Shown: positions 42,291-54,508 of the stretch, piece after piece
How positions within the stretch are numbered: position 1 is the first letter of the stretch
Layout of the letters: the number at the start of each line of letters is the position of its first letter
From: Cladorhizidae sp. MBARI D1340-BT2
Lineage: Eukaryota > Porifera > Demospongiae > Poecilosclerida > Cladorhizidae
DNA: 64,000 nucleotides
Assembly: GCA_028752905.1 (NCBI GenBank)
Contig: JAQNBH010000002.1
Span: 32,573,530-32,637,529, forward strand
Reading direction: 5' to 3'
The notes under the pieces: model-generated
Told to the model about the DNA's origin: nothing
What the model saw: the letters and a program-made list of their open reading frames with translations, nothing else
The model's database searches: none
Program-made: the position numbers and the translations under genes

Positions 42291-42960
42291 AGTGTGTCTG
42301 AGACAGAGTCTGAACAATGGTTAGAATATGAGTTTAGATAATGGCTAAGGTTACTGTAGGTCTTAGATAAGTGCTTGGGTTAGCTCAGACAATGACTATG
42401 GTTAAGGCCAATACAATGACTAGGGGTAGGACTTGGCTAGGATTAGGGCATATGTAGCTAAGGTTAACAATTATTACGATTAAGGTACGTACAATAACTA
42501 GGGATAGGCATATGAGCGTGTGTGTGTGTGTGTGTGTGTGCTTGCATGGATTTGTGTGATAGAGATATAGAGGGTATGGGGCTCCACTGTTGTCCCAACA
42601 CAACTATATATATTGTTACATAACGCGTTCCAGGGTAACCTGTTTCCTTGAAGAGACATCCACACCAGCTTCCTGTGGCCCCATTAATCATGATGACCTC
42701 AACTCTACATGAGCAAGACTTGTGCAACATTGAGTAGTGGATCAGGAGACATGAATCAAAGGCTACATACTCAATCATGAGCTTTAGGTGTGAGCGTGTG
42801 TGTGTGAGTTTGTTGTGTGTGTGTGTGTGTATGTGTGACATGAATCAAGGACCACATCATGAGCTTCGTGTGTGTGTGTGTCTGTGGGTGTGTGTGACAT
42901 GAATCAATGACTCGTGTGTGTGTGTGTGTGTGGGTCGGTGTGTCTAAGACAATTGTTAAG
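41103..42960. repeat. TG-rich composite minisatellite, first block
   Basis: Alternates three parts: (TG)n runs; a spacer reading GACATGAATCAAGGGCTGCA then TACTCCATCATGAGCTTCTT; and a degenerate ~20 bp repeat of GACAATGACTAGGGTTAGG type. Larger composite copies of about 0.6-1 kb start near 41,300, 42,295 and 42,940 and include GTTACATAACGC.TTCCAGGG. The many short His/Thr-rich frames are by-products of the TG runs. Confidence 0.85.
41505..41885. other. Conserved non-repeat insert in the TG block (possible old LTR)
   Basis: Interrupts the TTAGGG-like repeat at AGTGTTAGAGTCTCC and recurs in copy C at about 53,690-54,095. It has a TATTTAAACCCC TATA-like box on the minus strand (41,699-41,711) and a CGCTGGCACCA stretch resembling a tRNA tail at about 41,551. 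These would fit an LTR with primer site, but the termini are not clear. No gene. Confidence 0.3.
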
Positions 42961-44445
42961 AGTATGAGCTTAGATAATGACCAAGGTCTGTAAGTGTTAG
43001 ATATTACTAACATGTTGGGTTTAGCTCAGACAATGTCTAGGGTTAAGTGCCTATACAATGACAAGCCCAAAAATTGCCTTATAAATATCCCCTTATACCT
43101 TAGTCACAACCCTTGCCAAAGCCCTACAATATACCAGAACGCCAAACTATTCCCATTCACTAGGATTTGACAACAGACTCGCATCCTTCTCATACCACAC
43201 ACACTAGGATGAGAAAACATGCCCACAACATATATACAAGCATCAGATAACATACTCACACAACACACACTAAACATTCTCACACCACACACACTAAACA
43301 TTCTCACACCACACACACTAAATATACTCATACCACACAACACTGAAACAACAACAAACAAGCAAGGTCACAACAAGTATATAACTACGCCCCCAAATCA
43401 CAATAAAAATAACCTTGTATACTATTCTTGCTCTCTCTAAGGCAGACCAACCCCATCAAAGGGAAGCAAAAGACAAGAATGGCACCCAGACACAAGAGTA
43501 CAAGTGACACGGAAGCCTGAGGGACACAAAGAACACCAACAAGCCAATCCCGAAGGACACAAAGAACACCAATAGCCAAGCTCGAGGGTCACATAGAACT
43601 TCTACAAAGCACAGAACACTTATGAAAGTACTCATAGCCATTGACAGATGACCCCAAAATGAAGAGAGGGATAGTTTTCTCTCCTTTTTTCTGTGTACTG
43701 AGTCTTTCCCCAAAAGTGTTTTTTCTCAGTTTCTTCTTCTCTGCTAGCCCAACCAAAACCTCCACCACCCACACACTATATCACTCACACCATCCACGAA
43801 CCAATCACAAAAGTGCGAACACATGCTCACCACTCTTTATATGCACCCACATGCGCAGAGCCTCACATTCTCAGCACTGACGAAGATACCCCAAAGTATC
43901 AAAAACTTTGTTGCAATAAGAATTTATTGATCTTGCTGAAAATTCAATCCAAGAACTGTTCGATAGGCACCATTCGATCAGTCTTCTACCATGTCTGCAT
44001 TCAACAGCCTGAGCCACAGGATCTCCAGAGGATGGGTGCTCCAACCCTGGAATGGTGACGAGGAAGGCCTTTCACCAATGCGTGGCCCCTCCTATCACTC
44101 CACATCCACACCATCACTTTAGCTTGCGGAAAGAAGAAGAGGATCATGTTCCCATGGCCTCGAGCATTCCTCGAACCATGAGTTGCCACACACACATATA
44201 CCACTACCAATAACTACACTGTAGGCAGCTTCTTCCTCCCAGAAGGTTACTCCACCCCTGCCATTAATAGACCCAATGCTATTGACAGCTTCCTCCAGCA
44301 GACTGACTCTGAGCTGGCATCAATCCACATGTCCACATTGGAGATTGGTCCCAGGACCAAATTCCAGACCATAACTCTGCTGAGTGGAGTGGTACCCCTC
44401 TAGCTTTGGACCCAATCCCCTAGCCCAACCCTAACAATGAGCTCC
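42961..44445. other. Mixed region without a recognised gene
   Basis: Contains a three-copy ~24 bp repeat (CACACACTAAACATTCTCAC) at 43,255-43,330, then less repetitive sequence. Short frames (for example 43,385-43,713 on the minus strand, 43,641-44,058 on the plus) have no domain I recognise. The segment 44,220-44,400 has a fairly coding-like composition but no continuous long frame. I assign no function. Confidence 0.5.
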
Positions 44446-45347
44446 TTGTATGAGTGTGTGTGTTGTGTGTGTGTGTGTTTGTGTGTGAGTGTGTGTGTGA
44501 TATGAATCAAGGACTGTATACTCCATCATGAGATTATTGGGTGTGTGTGTTCATGTGTGTGTGTGTGGTGTGTGTCTCTCTGTTTGCAAGTATGACATGA
44601 AACAATTGCTGCATACTGTACTCCATGATGACCCTCTTGTGTGTTTGTGTTGTGATTGTGTGTGTGTGTGTTTGTGTTGTGAGTGTGTGTGTGTGTATGT
44701 GTGTGGTGTGTGTGAGTGTGTGCATGTGTGTGTTTGTGCGTGTCAGAAACAATGATTAGAGTGTGAGCTTAGATAATGATTAAGGTTACTTTAAGTCTAG
44801 ATAATTACTACATGTAGGGTTTAGCTCGGACAATGACTAGGGGGTTAGGGCCAATGACTAACGTTAGGACTTGGCTAGGGCATAGATCAATAGATAAGGT
44901 TAGGGCTTTAACAATTACTAGGTTTAAGGCTCATACAATAACCACGGATGGGCATCATGAGCTTGTGTTTATGTGTGTACTCATGCATGTGCATGATAGA
45001 GATATGTAGAGGGTGTGTGGGCTCCACTGATGTCCCAACACAACTATATATATGATTACATTACGCATTCCACGGTAACCGTGTCTGCTTGAGGAGACAT
45101 CCATACCACCTCCCTTAGGCCCAATTAATCATGATGACCTCATCTCTGCACTAGCAAGACTTATGCAACATTGAGAAAAATGGAGCAGGAAACATGACTC
45201 AATGGGTGCATACTCCATCATAAACTTCTTGTGTGAGTGGTATGTGTGTGTGTATGTGTGTGTGTGTGTGTGACATGAATCAATGGCTGCAAACATCATC
45301 ATGAGCTTCTTGTGTGTGTGTGTGTGTGTGTGTGTGTTTGTTGTGTT

Positions 45348-45379
<32 letters not shown>

Positions 45380-45442
45380 ACTTGAATCAATGGTTGCTTA
45401 CTCCATCATGAGCATCTTGTGTGTGTGTGTGTTTGTTGTGTT

Positions 45443-45474
<32 letters not shown>

Positions 45475-45975
45475 ACTTGAATCAATGGTTGCATACTCCA
45501 TCATGAGCATATTGTGTGAGTGTGTGTGGGTTCTGTGTGTGTGAGTGACATGAACTAAGGGCTGCATACTCCCCCATCAATTATGAGCTTCTAGGTGTGA
45601 TAGACATATAGAGGGTGTGTCGGCTCCATTGTTGTTCCAACAGAAATATATATATATTTACATCACACATACCAGGGTAACCCTGTGTACTTAAGGATAT
45701 ATCCACACACCGGCTATCTGTGGCCTCATAAATCATGATGACTTCATTTCTAAACTAGCAAGACTTTGCAATATTGAGAAGTGGAGCAGGAGACATGAAT
45801 CAATGCTGCATACTCCATCATGAGCTTCTTGTGTGTGTGCATGTGTGGGTATGTGTGTATGTGTGTCACATGATTCTAGGACTGCAAACTCTATCATGAG
45901 CTTCTTTTGTGAGTGTGTGTGTGTCTGTATGTGTATATATGTGTGTGTGTTGGTTTGTTTGCGTGTGTGCTGATC
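44446..45975. repeat. TG-rich composite minisatellite, second block
   Basis: Same composite as 41,103-42,960: (TG)n runs, GACATGAATCAA..GGCTGCATAC spacers, a TTAGGG-like segment at 44,755-44,960 and TTACATTACGCATTCCA. At 45,275-45,500 a ~97 bp subunit is repeated nearly identically two to three times. Confidence 0.85.
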
Positions 45976-46239
45976 TTTGACTGACCCTGCACGGCTCAGG
46001 CTAGATTGGCTGCAGGGGTGTCTGTGGTACTGCTACTGCCTGCTTGGCTGCCCATCAGCTGCGGAGGTTCTGCCTCTCCTTCTCTCTCACTGCCTCTGGG
46101 TTGGTGGCTCTGGCCTTCTTCCTCTCAAAGTTCCTCTGCTTCCAGGCCTGCTCACTATCTCTATCCTCTGGTCACAGTAGTGGCACTGCTTCTCAGCAGG
46201 ACTGAATGTCATGCTGACTCAGAACTGCACAACAGCACA
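45976..46239. other. GC-richer unique stretch, no gene recognised
   Basis: Local composition is less AT-rich than the surroundings. Frames of 67-79 codons on the plus strand (Leu-rich) overlap in two phases and look like chance frames in pyrimidine-rich DNA. Nothing else is seen. Confidence 0.4.
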
Positions 46240-47560
46240 AACTAACTCACTGCTTGCTCTATAGGAGTAATAGAAATGCTAACTCACTGCATGCTCTATA
46301 GGAGTGATAGGAATGCTTGGTGAGGCTAACTCACTACATGCTCTATAGGCGTAATAGGATTACTTGGTGAGACTAACTCACTGCATGCTCTATAGGAGTA
46401 ATAGGAGAATGCTTGGTAAGACTAACTCACTGCATGCTCTATAGAAGTAATAGGATTACTTGGTGAGACTAACTCACTGCATGCTCTATAGGAGTAATAG
46501 GAATGCTTGGTTAGACTAACTCACTGCATGCTCTATAGGAGTAATAAGAATGCTAGGTGAGACTAACTCACTGCATGCTCTATAGGAGTAATAGGATTAC
46601 TTGGTGAGACTAACTCACTGCATGCTCTATAAGAGTAATATGATTACTTGGTGAGACTAACTCACTGCATGCTCTATAGGAGTAATGGGAATGCTTGGTG
46701 AGGCTAACTCACTGCATGCTCTATAGGAGTAATAGGAATGCTTGGTGAGACTAACTCACTGCATGCTCTATAATAGTAATAGGATTACTTGGTGAGACTA
46801 ACTCACTGCATGCTCTATAGGAGTAATAGGAATGCTTGGTGAGGCTAACTCACTGCATGCTCTATAGGAGTAATAGGAATGCTTGGTGAGGCTAACTCAC
46901 TGCATGCTCTATAGGAGTAATAGGAATGCTTGGTGAGACTAACTTACTGCATGCTCTATAGGAGTAATAGGATTACTTGGTGAGACTAACTTACTGCATG
47001 CTCTATAGGAGTAATAGGAATGCTTGGTGAGACTAACTCACTGCATGCTCTATAGGAGTAATAGGAATGCTTGGTGAGACTAACTCACTCCATGCTCTAT
47101 AGGAGTAATAGGATTACTTGGTGAGACTAACTTACTGCATGCTCTATAGGAATAATAGGAATGCTTGCTGAGGCTAACTCACTGCATGCTCTATAGGAGT
47201 AATAGGAATGCTTGGTGAGACTAACTCACTGCATGCTCTATAGGAGTAATAGGAATGCTTGACTCACTGCATGCTCTATAGGAGTAATAGGATTACTTGG
47301 TGAGACTAACTTACTGCATGCTCACTGCATGCTCTATAAGAGTAATAGGATTACTTGTTGAGACTAACTCACTGCATGCTCTATAAGAGTAATAGGAATG
47401 CTTGGTGAGACTAACTCACTGCATGCTCTATAGGAGTAATAGGATTACTTGGTGAGACTAACTCACTGCATGCTTTATAGGAGTAATAGGATTACTTAGT
47501 GAGACTAACTCACTGCATGCTCTATTGGAGTAATAAGAAGGCTTGGTGGACTAACTCACT
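46240..47560 (+). repeat. 47-bp minisatellite, about 28 copies
   Basis: Unit contains GACTAACTCACTGCATGCTC, TATAGGAGTAATAGGAATGC and TTGGTGA. Two main variants alternate: AATAGGAATGC and AATAGGATTAC. A few partial units occur near 47,255 and 47,320. Inverted copies are found at 30,620-30,785. Confidence 0.93.
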
Positions 47561-48355
47561 GGTTTGTATCACATGGTGAATAGTTAGCTACCGGTATTAA
47601 CAGGCTCATGCAAGTCATATTATATCAATTCTTGATGAAGTCTAAACATCTAGTTGAAATGTCAAGAGAGTAAAATTCAAGTTTATTATTGAGAAGGTTA
47701 TGCTTGCAACAAAATTACAACAAAGAAATCGCCAAATACTTTTCAAGTGACAAAAATAATTCTGAGCAAATCAAGATAGATGCCTGCATTGAATCACTCT
47801 CGCACACCAGGACTGCAAGAAACCAGCAATGAAATCTATCCAGGAACAACTACTTTCTCAAAACATAAAGAATTCAGAGCAATTAGAGGTAAGCACAGAT
47901 GCTTGTGTAACAGACTTCATCTCTACCCTAGCAAAACTTATACAACATTGAACAGTAGGAGCAGGAGACATGAATCAATGGCTGCATAACTCTGTAGGAG
48001 TACTTGGTGAGACTAATCATGTCATCCTAATCGTCAGATATAGAAGTGTCTCCATTCACTGAGAATAAACATTGTGAGGAACTTCCACCAGGCTAATATC
48101 TCACCATATCAACATCTTAGCCATCCATACAAGAGCCCAGATACAGACAGAAGCTCGACAAGGCCTTGCTAATCAAGCCGACAAGCCCAAGATGGGCTTG
48201 AACCCAACCCCTTGAAGATCTGCTGGGGACCGACTACAATTTCCCAAGGATGAAATTTCACACCAGACAGACCCAGACAGCGACACTGACTCCAGTGGAG
48301 AAGCAGACATGCAGCAGAATAATGTAGCCAACATCTCATCTAGGACCAAAGAGCA
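47561..48355. other. Unique and decayed sequence with one exon-like module
   Basis: No intact gene. A module of the type seen at 40,321 lies at about 47,825-47,888 and ends GAATTCAGAGCAATTAGAG followed by GTAAGC. A diverged one may be at 47,700-47,770. A short piece of the 47-bp and TG composite repeats (ACATGAATCAATGGCTGCAT) appears near 47,970. Confidence 0.45.
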
Positions 48356-49190
48356 GACAACAATCTGAAGGATCTCTGGAAGTCAGCCAACAAGGAAGAC
48401 TCACCATTTGTGACCAACAAAGCAGTGTTGATGCACAAGATGAAAGAGAGACTCGGTGAACCCTATACCAAGGTGGTCGTGCCGAAATCATGATGACTAG
48501 TAGTACTGAAGCTGGTTAACTTGGCCCCTACATCTGGACATACAGGAGCTAAAAGGACTAAGTTCAAGTTCCTAAAGAATTTCTTCTGGCCTGGCATCGG
48601 AAAAGAGACAATACAATTCCGCAGATCTTATGAAAAATTTCAAAAGACCTCCAAGAGGACCTATAGCCATGCCCCTCTCACTATTACAAACCCACCAATT
48701 TGTCGACTATTTCAGAAAGTGGCTATGATATTGTGGTGCGCCTCTCCCTCACTCGTAGCAAGAACCAGTTCATTCTTAGCTACATTGATGTTGGATCAAT
48801 GTATCCAGAAACCATCCCCCTCAAGAGGATGACAGATACGGAAGTGGGAAAGGCCCTCATGAAAATTATGTAACGGCTGTCAATACCAGAGGAATTTCTC
48901 TCTGACAGGGATCAAATTTCCTCTCTGCGGTTCTGAAGCAAGCCTTCAAGTTCCTTGGAGTCCATCACTCAAAAATGGCACCTTAACGCCCCCAGTCTAA
49001 TGGAGCAGTAGAGCACTTCCATCACTCTCTGTTCCAGATGATTAGAAGCAGCTCACAAGATGGACAATAATGTGATGAACTCCTCTCCTGCCTACTCTTC
49101 CCTTGTAGAGAAGTTCTGTGCTCCACCACTGGCTTCTTGATCCTTCCATTTGGTAAGAAACACCCCCACCAAGCCGAATCTCTTCATTAC
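48356..49190 (+). pseudogene. Ty3/gypsy integrase remnant
   Basis: In broken plus-strand frames: an N-terminal segment ending in VVVPKS and a stop, then LAPTSGHTGAKRTKFKFLKN and FFWPGIGKE, the HxxxH half of an integrase zinc module, followed by QKTSKRTYSHAPL with the CxxC cysteines lost, then IDVGSMYPE-like, NGAVEHFHHSL and STTGFLILPFGK. The order zinc module, core and GFLILPFG matches a gypsy integrase. It is from a different family than the intact element. Many stops and frameshifts are present. It runs directly into the left edge of copy C. Confidence 0.75.
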
Positions 49191-49587
49191 TAGCAAGTAA
49201 CAGGTACTAGAGCATATGCACTGTGTTAATTAGTGCTAGTTTTCTTAGGCTCAATCTTGCAGGTCTTGAGCTTAATGTTACTTACAAGCACTAGCTTAAG
49301 TAAACCCATACAGAGCCAGGATGTGGCATACTGTATCATACCCATAAGGACCAGCAAGTAGACAACATCACACATACAATTTTTTTTACCAGTAGACTTA
49401 GATTGACAATAGGAATATACTAGTTGCTATATATAACCAAACATTTCTGATAGTAAACTAATAAATAGCTCTATAGCAATAAATTCACAGAGCCCTGGCT
49501 AAACATCAGGAAACCCTGTGTGTTCACTCTTGAGAAACACGATACTACTATACAAAATAAATTTGATAAACTAATTCACAGTACACA

Positions 49588-50919
49588 CTAGCATTGTGGT
49601 ATTGATTCTACGCATTGCGATGAAATATTCTTCCTCTTATGAATGGACTTGTACAGTGCTCTTGCCGACCCTTGAAAACTGCCACCTCCTGCGGTCACTA
49701 AGCACGTGCCAGATGCTGCCAAGTGCTTTTGCAGCAGCGCCACATACCCGGGAGTCTGGAAAGAAGCAACTTCATCAAATGAAGCTTCCCATTCTTTGAA
49801 GGATAATTTAATTCCGAAGCTCTTTAGTTCACTAAATAAAAGCTTCATCGTAGATTTCACCAAATCGTTATTCTTAGTATCTCGGTATATATCTGATCCA
49901 TGTTTTTGACAGTCTACGGTCAAAAACAGTCTGGTAGTTTTGTATAACTTTTGCATGGTACGAACTTTGTTGACAATAGCATTCACATATGTTTTAACTA
50001 ATGCCAACTTCTTCTCTTGTGACGTTGTTCCTCCTAAGTTGTGGTAGTGCAAAAGAAGCTGTAATCTTAGCATCACACTGACATAGTCACCGTTAGGCAT
50101 GTACCGATCCAAATATCTCTTACTGTCTCTTGAACGATTTTGGGACTGTTCTCATGTAACAAGTTAAATAATAACCCTCTGGCACAAGGACTGTGTGCTA
50201 ATATAGCAATGCGATACATCTCTGCCTTTCCTACAATGCCTCCCCAAAGGTGGAACAACACAACAGACTGGTTGGGTTTGTGGTTCCCATATATCAGGTC
50301 TCGAAACCCGCCAAAGGAATAGTCTATGTACTTGACTTGTACAGATCGGACTATATTGAAACTGTGCTCTTTAGCAAAGAGTGAAGCACTTCTATTGAAT
50401 TGATCGTTACACTTATTGTCATCTTTTGCACGTATCTTACATGGCTTGCCAACAACAATGAGATTCTTCGGAGCAGACTTTAGAAAACCTTTCCAGCTCT
50501 TGAAAGGAGCGTAATGACGACCCCTAATTTGTTTTTCCCAGGTCTCCATGTTTAAAACATCTTGTAATCTCAACTCTTCTTCTCCCCACTTAGCCTTTTC
50601 AGCTGACCTAAAGGTTAGACCAAAGCTAGATCCTTTGCAAACGAATGGTTCGACCACCATAACTCTTTCTTTAATAGCTCCAGCCCAGCATTGTAATGAG
50701 AGGATATTGATAGCAGCACCGGTCATTTGATCACAAAAATCAGTTGCCAAGATATAACCAAATTGGGAAGTCATCTTTTCTTCGTTGCTGATTTGCGAGT
50801 AAACGGAAGCAGACGGGATTCTTGTTTCGTAGAGATGTTACTTTCTGCTAGTCAGGAATAGAGCTGTAAGATGCACAATTGCTACCAGTGAAAGAATTAT
50901 ATGTTTGCTATTAAACCAT
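49588..50919 (-). pseudogene. Membrane-protein (possible glycosyltransferase) gene, copy C, broken
   Basis: Very similar to 37,453-38,799 over its whole length. Lesions: an extra T makes the start read ATG GTT TAA; a stop (AAG TAA) follows the membrane segment; a 2-base insertion near 50,130 (GTCTCTTGAAC against GTCTTGAAC) shifts the frame and splits the gene into 50,073-50,774 and 49,588-50,112. The codons for the 278-286 RLE motif (RLQ here) and the GGGSFQ motif remain readable. It is probably a pseudogene, unless the indels are sequencing errors. Confidence 0.85.
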
Positions 50920-51667
50920 CTCATTCCAGCTGCTGGCCCTCCTACCTAATCTTCACTGGCGGCACTCAGGGCGGATGCGAGAGGAAGCAACAACGACCTA
51001 GTTTATCTGGGATAGAACCTATCTTACTGCTGGTATGACTGTCTACTATATTGCACAACTTTTTTCAGCAGCGCATCCTTACTTAGCCCGCAAAACCCTA
51101 GGGATATGTAATCAGGCCCCTTCCCTCCCTCCCCCCCCCCCCATGCCCCCTCCCGGAAGAAAAAAAGAAGAAAGGCGTGGGGTGGAGTGGAGTGTGCATG
51201 GATGCGCTGCAGTAAAACAATTATGACTCAAGAGAGAACATCTCTGGCCCTCACCAGCCTGTTTGCCTTTGAGATATTTTGGTAGCAAGGGAGAAAAAAG
51301 ATGTGGTTTGCAGAGTGTTCGTGGTTGGACTATGAGAAGCTGTGATTTATTTCTACTGTTCCCAGGCAGATAAAAAGAAGGTTTACATAGTAAAAGAGTG
51401 AGAGAGAGGAAGCCTACATCAGCCAAGGCTATATCAGTTGGAAAGATGCTTCTTCAAGATTTAGGTTGTTTTTATATAGCTAGCTAGCTCTATAGCTGGA
51501 TCAGTTCATGTAGCATATTACTTGTGATGTATCATTTCAATCAATACCTTCCTGGAATTAAAACAGACTTTTGTTAGTGCACAGCAATAACAAATAAACG
51601 TGCAGGAAATGACTATTATATCACATGGCACAACTGAACCACACGGATGAATATCATCATCACAATA
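50920..51667. other. Shared upstream region of the gene pair, copy C
   Basis: Same layout as 38,800-39,505: C-rich run near 51,125-51,141, GGGGTGGAGTGGAGTG tract, AGCTAGCTAGCTC patch near 51,479. No gene is assigned. Confidence 0.45.
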
Positions 51668-51677
51668 GGAATTTCCC
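51668..51677 (+). promoter_or_regulatory. kappaB-like site, copy C
   Basis: GGAATTTCCC, same position relative to the small exon as in copy B. Confidence 0.35.
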
Positions 51678-51725
51678 GATAACACATTACTTACTATTTT
51701 TCATGGCACACCACACTGTAATCAA

Positions 51726-51954
51726 ATGAAGGAGACATCAGCTATCGAACATGCTGATGCTGTTAGAGTGATAACCAGCTCACATGGCAGAAATGTTGGA
51801 GAGATGTTGGATGAAGCACACAAAGAAGAAAAGAAGCTCAATGGAAGAATCCAAAATGTGCATGTTCTTGATAAAGAGGAATTGGCTTTAAGTGCACTTG
51901 ATCATAATGGGAGCAATTTTATTCAGCTACTGTTGCTGAGAAGTCGTGATCAAG
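51726..51954 (+). CDS. Short conserved exon or small protein, copy C
   Basis: Nearly identical to copy B (MKETSAIEHADAVRVITS...; KLNGRIQNV here, KLDGRMQNV in B). It ends at AAG before GTAAAT at 51,955; read through, the frame continues to 51,980. Only a few substitutions and no indel separate it from B, so B and C are the closest pair of copies. Confidence 0.45.
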
Positions 51955-52354
51955 GTAAATCTGTCAATCATTATTCATAGCTAAAATTATATTTAGGATT
52001 GGACAAGTGGTATATACTGTAGATGAATTGTACTGTTGAGCCTTGAGATAGGCCAGCACTAAGTACATACAGACTATAAATGACTGACTACTAGAGAAAA
52101 ACAGCAACATGGATTAACTATATCTTAATGATTATTACAGCAAAATAAAGATTTACAAAGGGAGTTTGTTTTGGGATGGCAATGGGGGAAGGTGCCTAAG
52201 CCATACGGACATGGGACCCTATAGGTACCAAACATTAAGTGTTTACTCACTTGAGCACATTTCCCATTACAATTCTGACTACCTTGCCCAACACCTCTTC
52301 TTTCACCACTGTTACTCATCTACCCAACATTAGGCCCTTAATCATCTTCATTTT

Positions 52355-53345
52355 TGCAAAAAAATCTATCTTGGAGCAACTACTTCTAGAGCGAGAAAGA
52401 ATTCAGAGCACATCTGGGCAAGCATACTAGCCTGTGTAGTCTCTCACTATATCAGTGTATTCATGATACAAAGTTACAGCAAAGAAATCTATCCTCTAAC
52501 TACTTCTTCTAGAGTGAGAACGATTTCAGAGCACTTCTAGGTAAGCATACATGCCTGGGTAGTTATAATATTTTATGACAGCAAAGAAATCTATCCTCTA
52601 ACAAATGCTTAGATATACAATTACACTGGAGTTGTACATCTATATATATATATATTGGGTTAGTTCCACTACATGGCCATGAGAAAAATTGAAAGGTTGA
52701 TGAACATACTCAAGTAGTTTCAAATGAGAATTCCCAAGTTGTTCACCTAAATGTGTATGCATCAGGGGAAGACCATGTGATGATTAAAGATGTAACAAAC
52801 AATCAATAGTCCATCTTACAATGGTATGAGAGAATTCTCTCATCAAATTCAAACATCTGATGGCCATCTCCAATCATCTCAGTGTCTACTGTTTGATTAT
52901 TGTATCTACTTCAAATTCCTGATAGTAGTCATATTCATTCATTTCAGGGTTTATTGCTAGTTTGTTGAAATATAATTCATCTTTGAAGTTATCTTTCCAG
53001 CTAAGCTGTGTAGCGTCATTACATCATAGTATGCTTGTAATAATATTGACAGACAAATCATCACTTTGTCAAGTGAGAAAGAATTCGGAGCTATTCCAGG
53101 TAGCCAGTGTAACATCACTTTATCATTGTATGCCTTCTAATAAACATACGGCAAAGAATTCTATCCTGGAGCACCCACTTTCTCAAGCAAGAAAGAATTC
53201 AGAGCAGTTCCAAGTAAGCTTAGGTGTGCATGTAGCATCACTATGTTACATTTTTCTAGAAACAAAATTACACAGCAAGTGAGGGTTCACAGAACTGTGC
53301 TTACCTGAAATTGCTCTGAATTGTTTCTCTCTTGAAAGATAATTG
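52355..53345. repeat. Exon-like repeat modules, copy C
   Basis: Modules end at about 52,425, 52,540, 53,096 and 53,213, mostly followed by GTAAGC or GTAGCC, and one reverse copy is at 53,290-53,345. The pair at 53,050-53,213 is a two-module version of the single module in copy B near 40,889-40,940, so module number differs between copies. Confidence 0.5.
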
Positions 53346-53399
53346 CTCCAACTGTAAGTTTTCTTTCAGGCATTCAGTTACATAGTGATGCTATACTGG

Positions 53400-54508
53400 C
53401 ATCTACGCTTACCTGGAAAACTCTTTTGTGTTTGTGTGTATGTGATTGTGTGTGTGTTTGCGTGACATGAATCAAGGGCTGCATACTGTACTCCATCATG
53501 AGCTTCCTGTGTGTTTGTGTTGTGAGTATAGGTTAGATAATTACTACATGTAGGGGTTAGCTCGGACAATGACTATAGTTAGGGCCTATACAATGACTAG
53601 GGTTAGGACCTGTCTAGGGTTACGGCATATATAGATCAATAGCTAAGGTTAGGGCATTAACGATTACTAGGTTTAAGTCATATGACTAGTGTTAGAGTCT
53701 CCAACCACAAGAGACCCAACAGATACCAACCTTGGTAATTCGCTGGCACCAGAGTCTCTCCCTAACTTCTTCTAGCTAAACCCCAAGCTTGACAAAAGGA
53801 TTTTAGATCTTAAGTAGCTTATATTAAAACAAAAGTCGAGTAGCAGAATATGAAGATGGGATGAAGCCTGGACTGCAGAGGGGTTTAAATACCCTTGCAG
53901 CCAGGCTTTCACAGCTTATGGTGTTGATAACAGTATGAGAGTAGTAGAATTACTGTATGTCCCTACAGGACTTATCTAAGAGCGTGAGATGATATCATGA
54001 TTGTCCTACGTGTGGATAGTCTGAGGTCATGAGTTGAAGCTATATTTATAAATTCTATCTATCTCTATTTATAAATTCTATTTATAGTTTGATCTTTGCA
54101 GGGATGCTCTGAGGCCTGACAACTAGGTTAGGCATATGAGCTTGTGTGTGTGTGTGTGTGTTCATGCATGCATGTGTGTGATAGAGATGTAGAGGGTGGT
54201 GGGATCCACTGTTGTTCCAACACAACTAGGTATATTGTTACATAATGCATTCCAGGGTAATTGTGTGCTTGAGGAGACATCCACACCAGCTCCATGTGGC
54301 CACACATAAAATCATGATGACTTCATTGATACACTAGCTTATGCAACATTGAGAAGTGGAGCAGGAGTCATGAATGGCATAATGTCCTCCTTCTTGAGTG
54401 TGTGTGTGTATGTGCATGTGTGACATGAGTCAGGGCTGCAAACTCCATCATGAGCTTCTTGTATGTGTGTGTGTGTGTGTGTTTGTGTGTGTGTGTTTGT
54501 GTGTGACT
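53400..54508. repeat. TG composite minisatellite of copy C, left of hAT
   Basis: (TG)n runs, GACATGAATCAAGGGCTGCA spacers, TTAGGG-like repeats near 53,570-53,690 and the conserved insert of 41,505-41,885 at about 53,690-54,095. No gene is seen. Confidence 0.8.

Larger units (their letters stand above)
35450..42610 (+). repeat. Segmental duplication copy B
   Basis: Matches copy D (58,395 onward) from its left end and copy C (from 49,145) from about 37,038, through the gene pair, exon-like modules and the first TG-rich composite repeats. Spacing between the membrane-protein genes is 12.1 kb from B to C and 10.8 kb from C to D. This copy carries the only intact membrane-protein gene. Confidence 0.85.

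Noticed and set aside
42108..44752. His/Thr-rich and Cys/Val-rich frames over the TG runs
   Set aside because: They are translations of (TG)n and (CA)n and occur on both strands wherever the dinucleotide run is long.
49596..49909. Plus-strand frames antisense to the membrane-protein gene copies
   Set aside because: They are antisense shadows that repeat in each copy only because the gene is duplicated.
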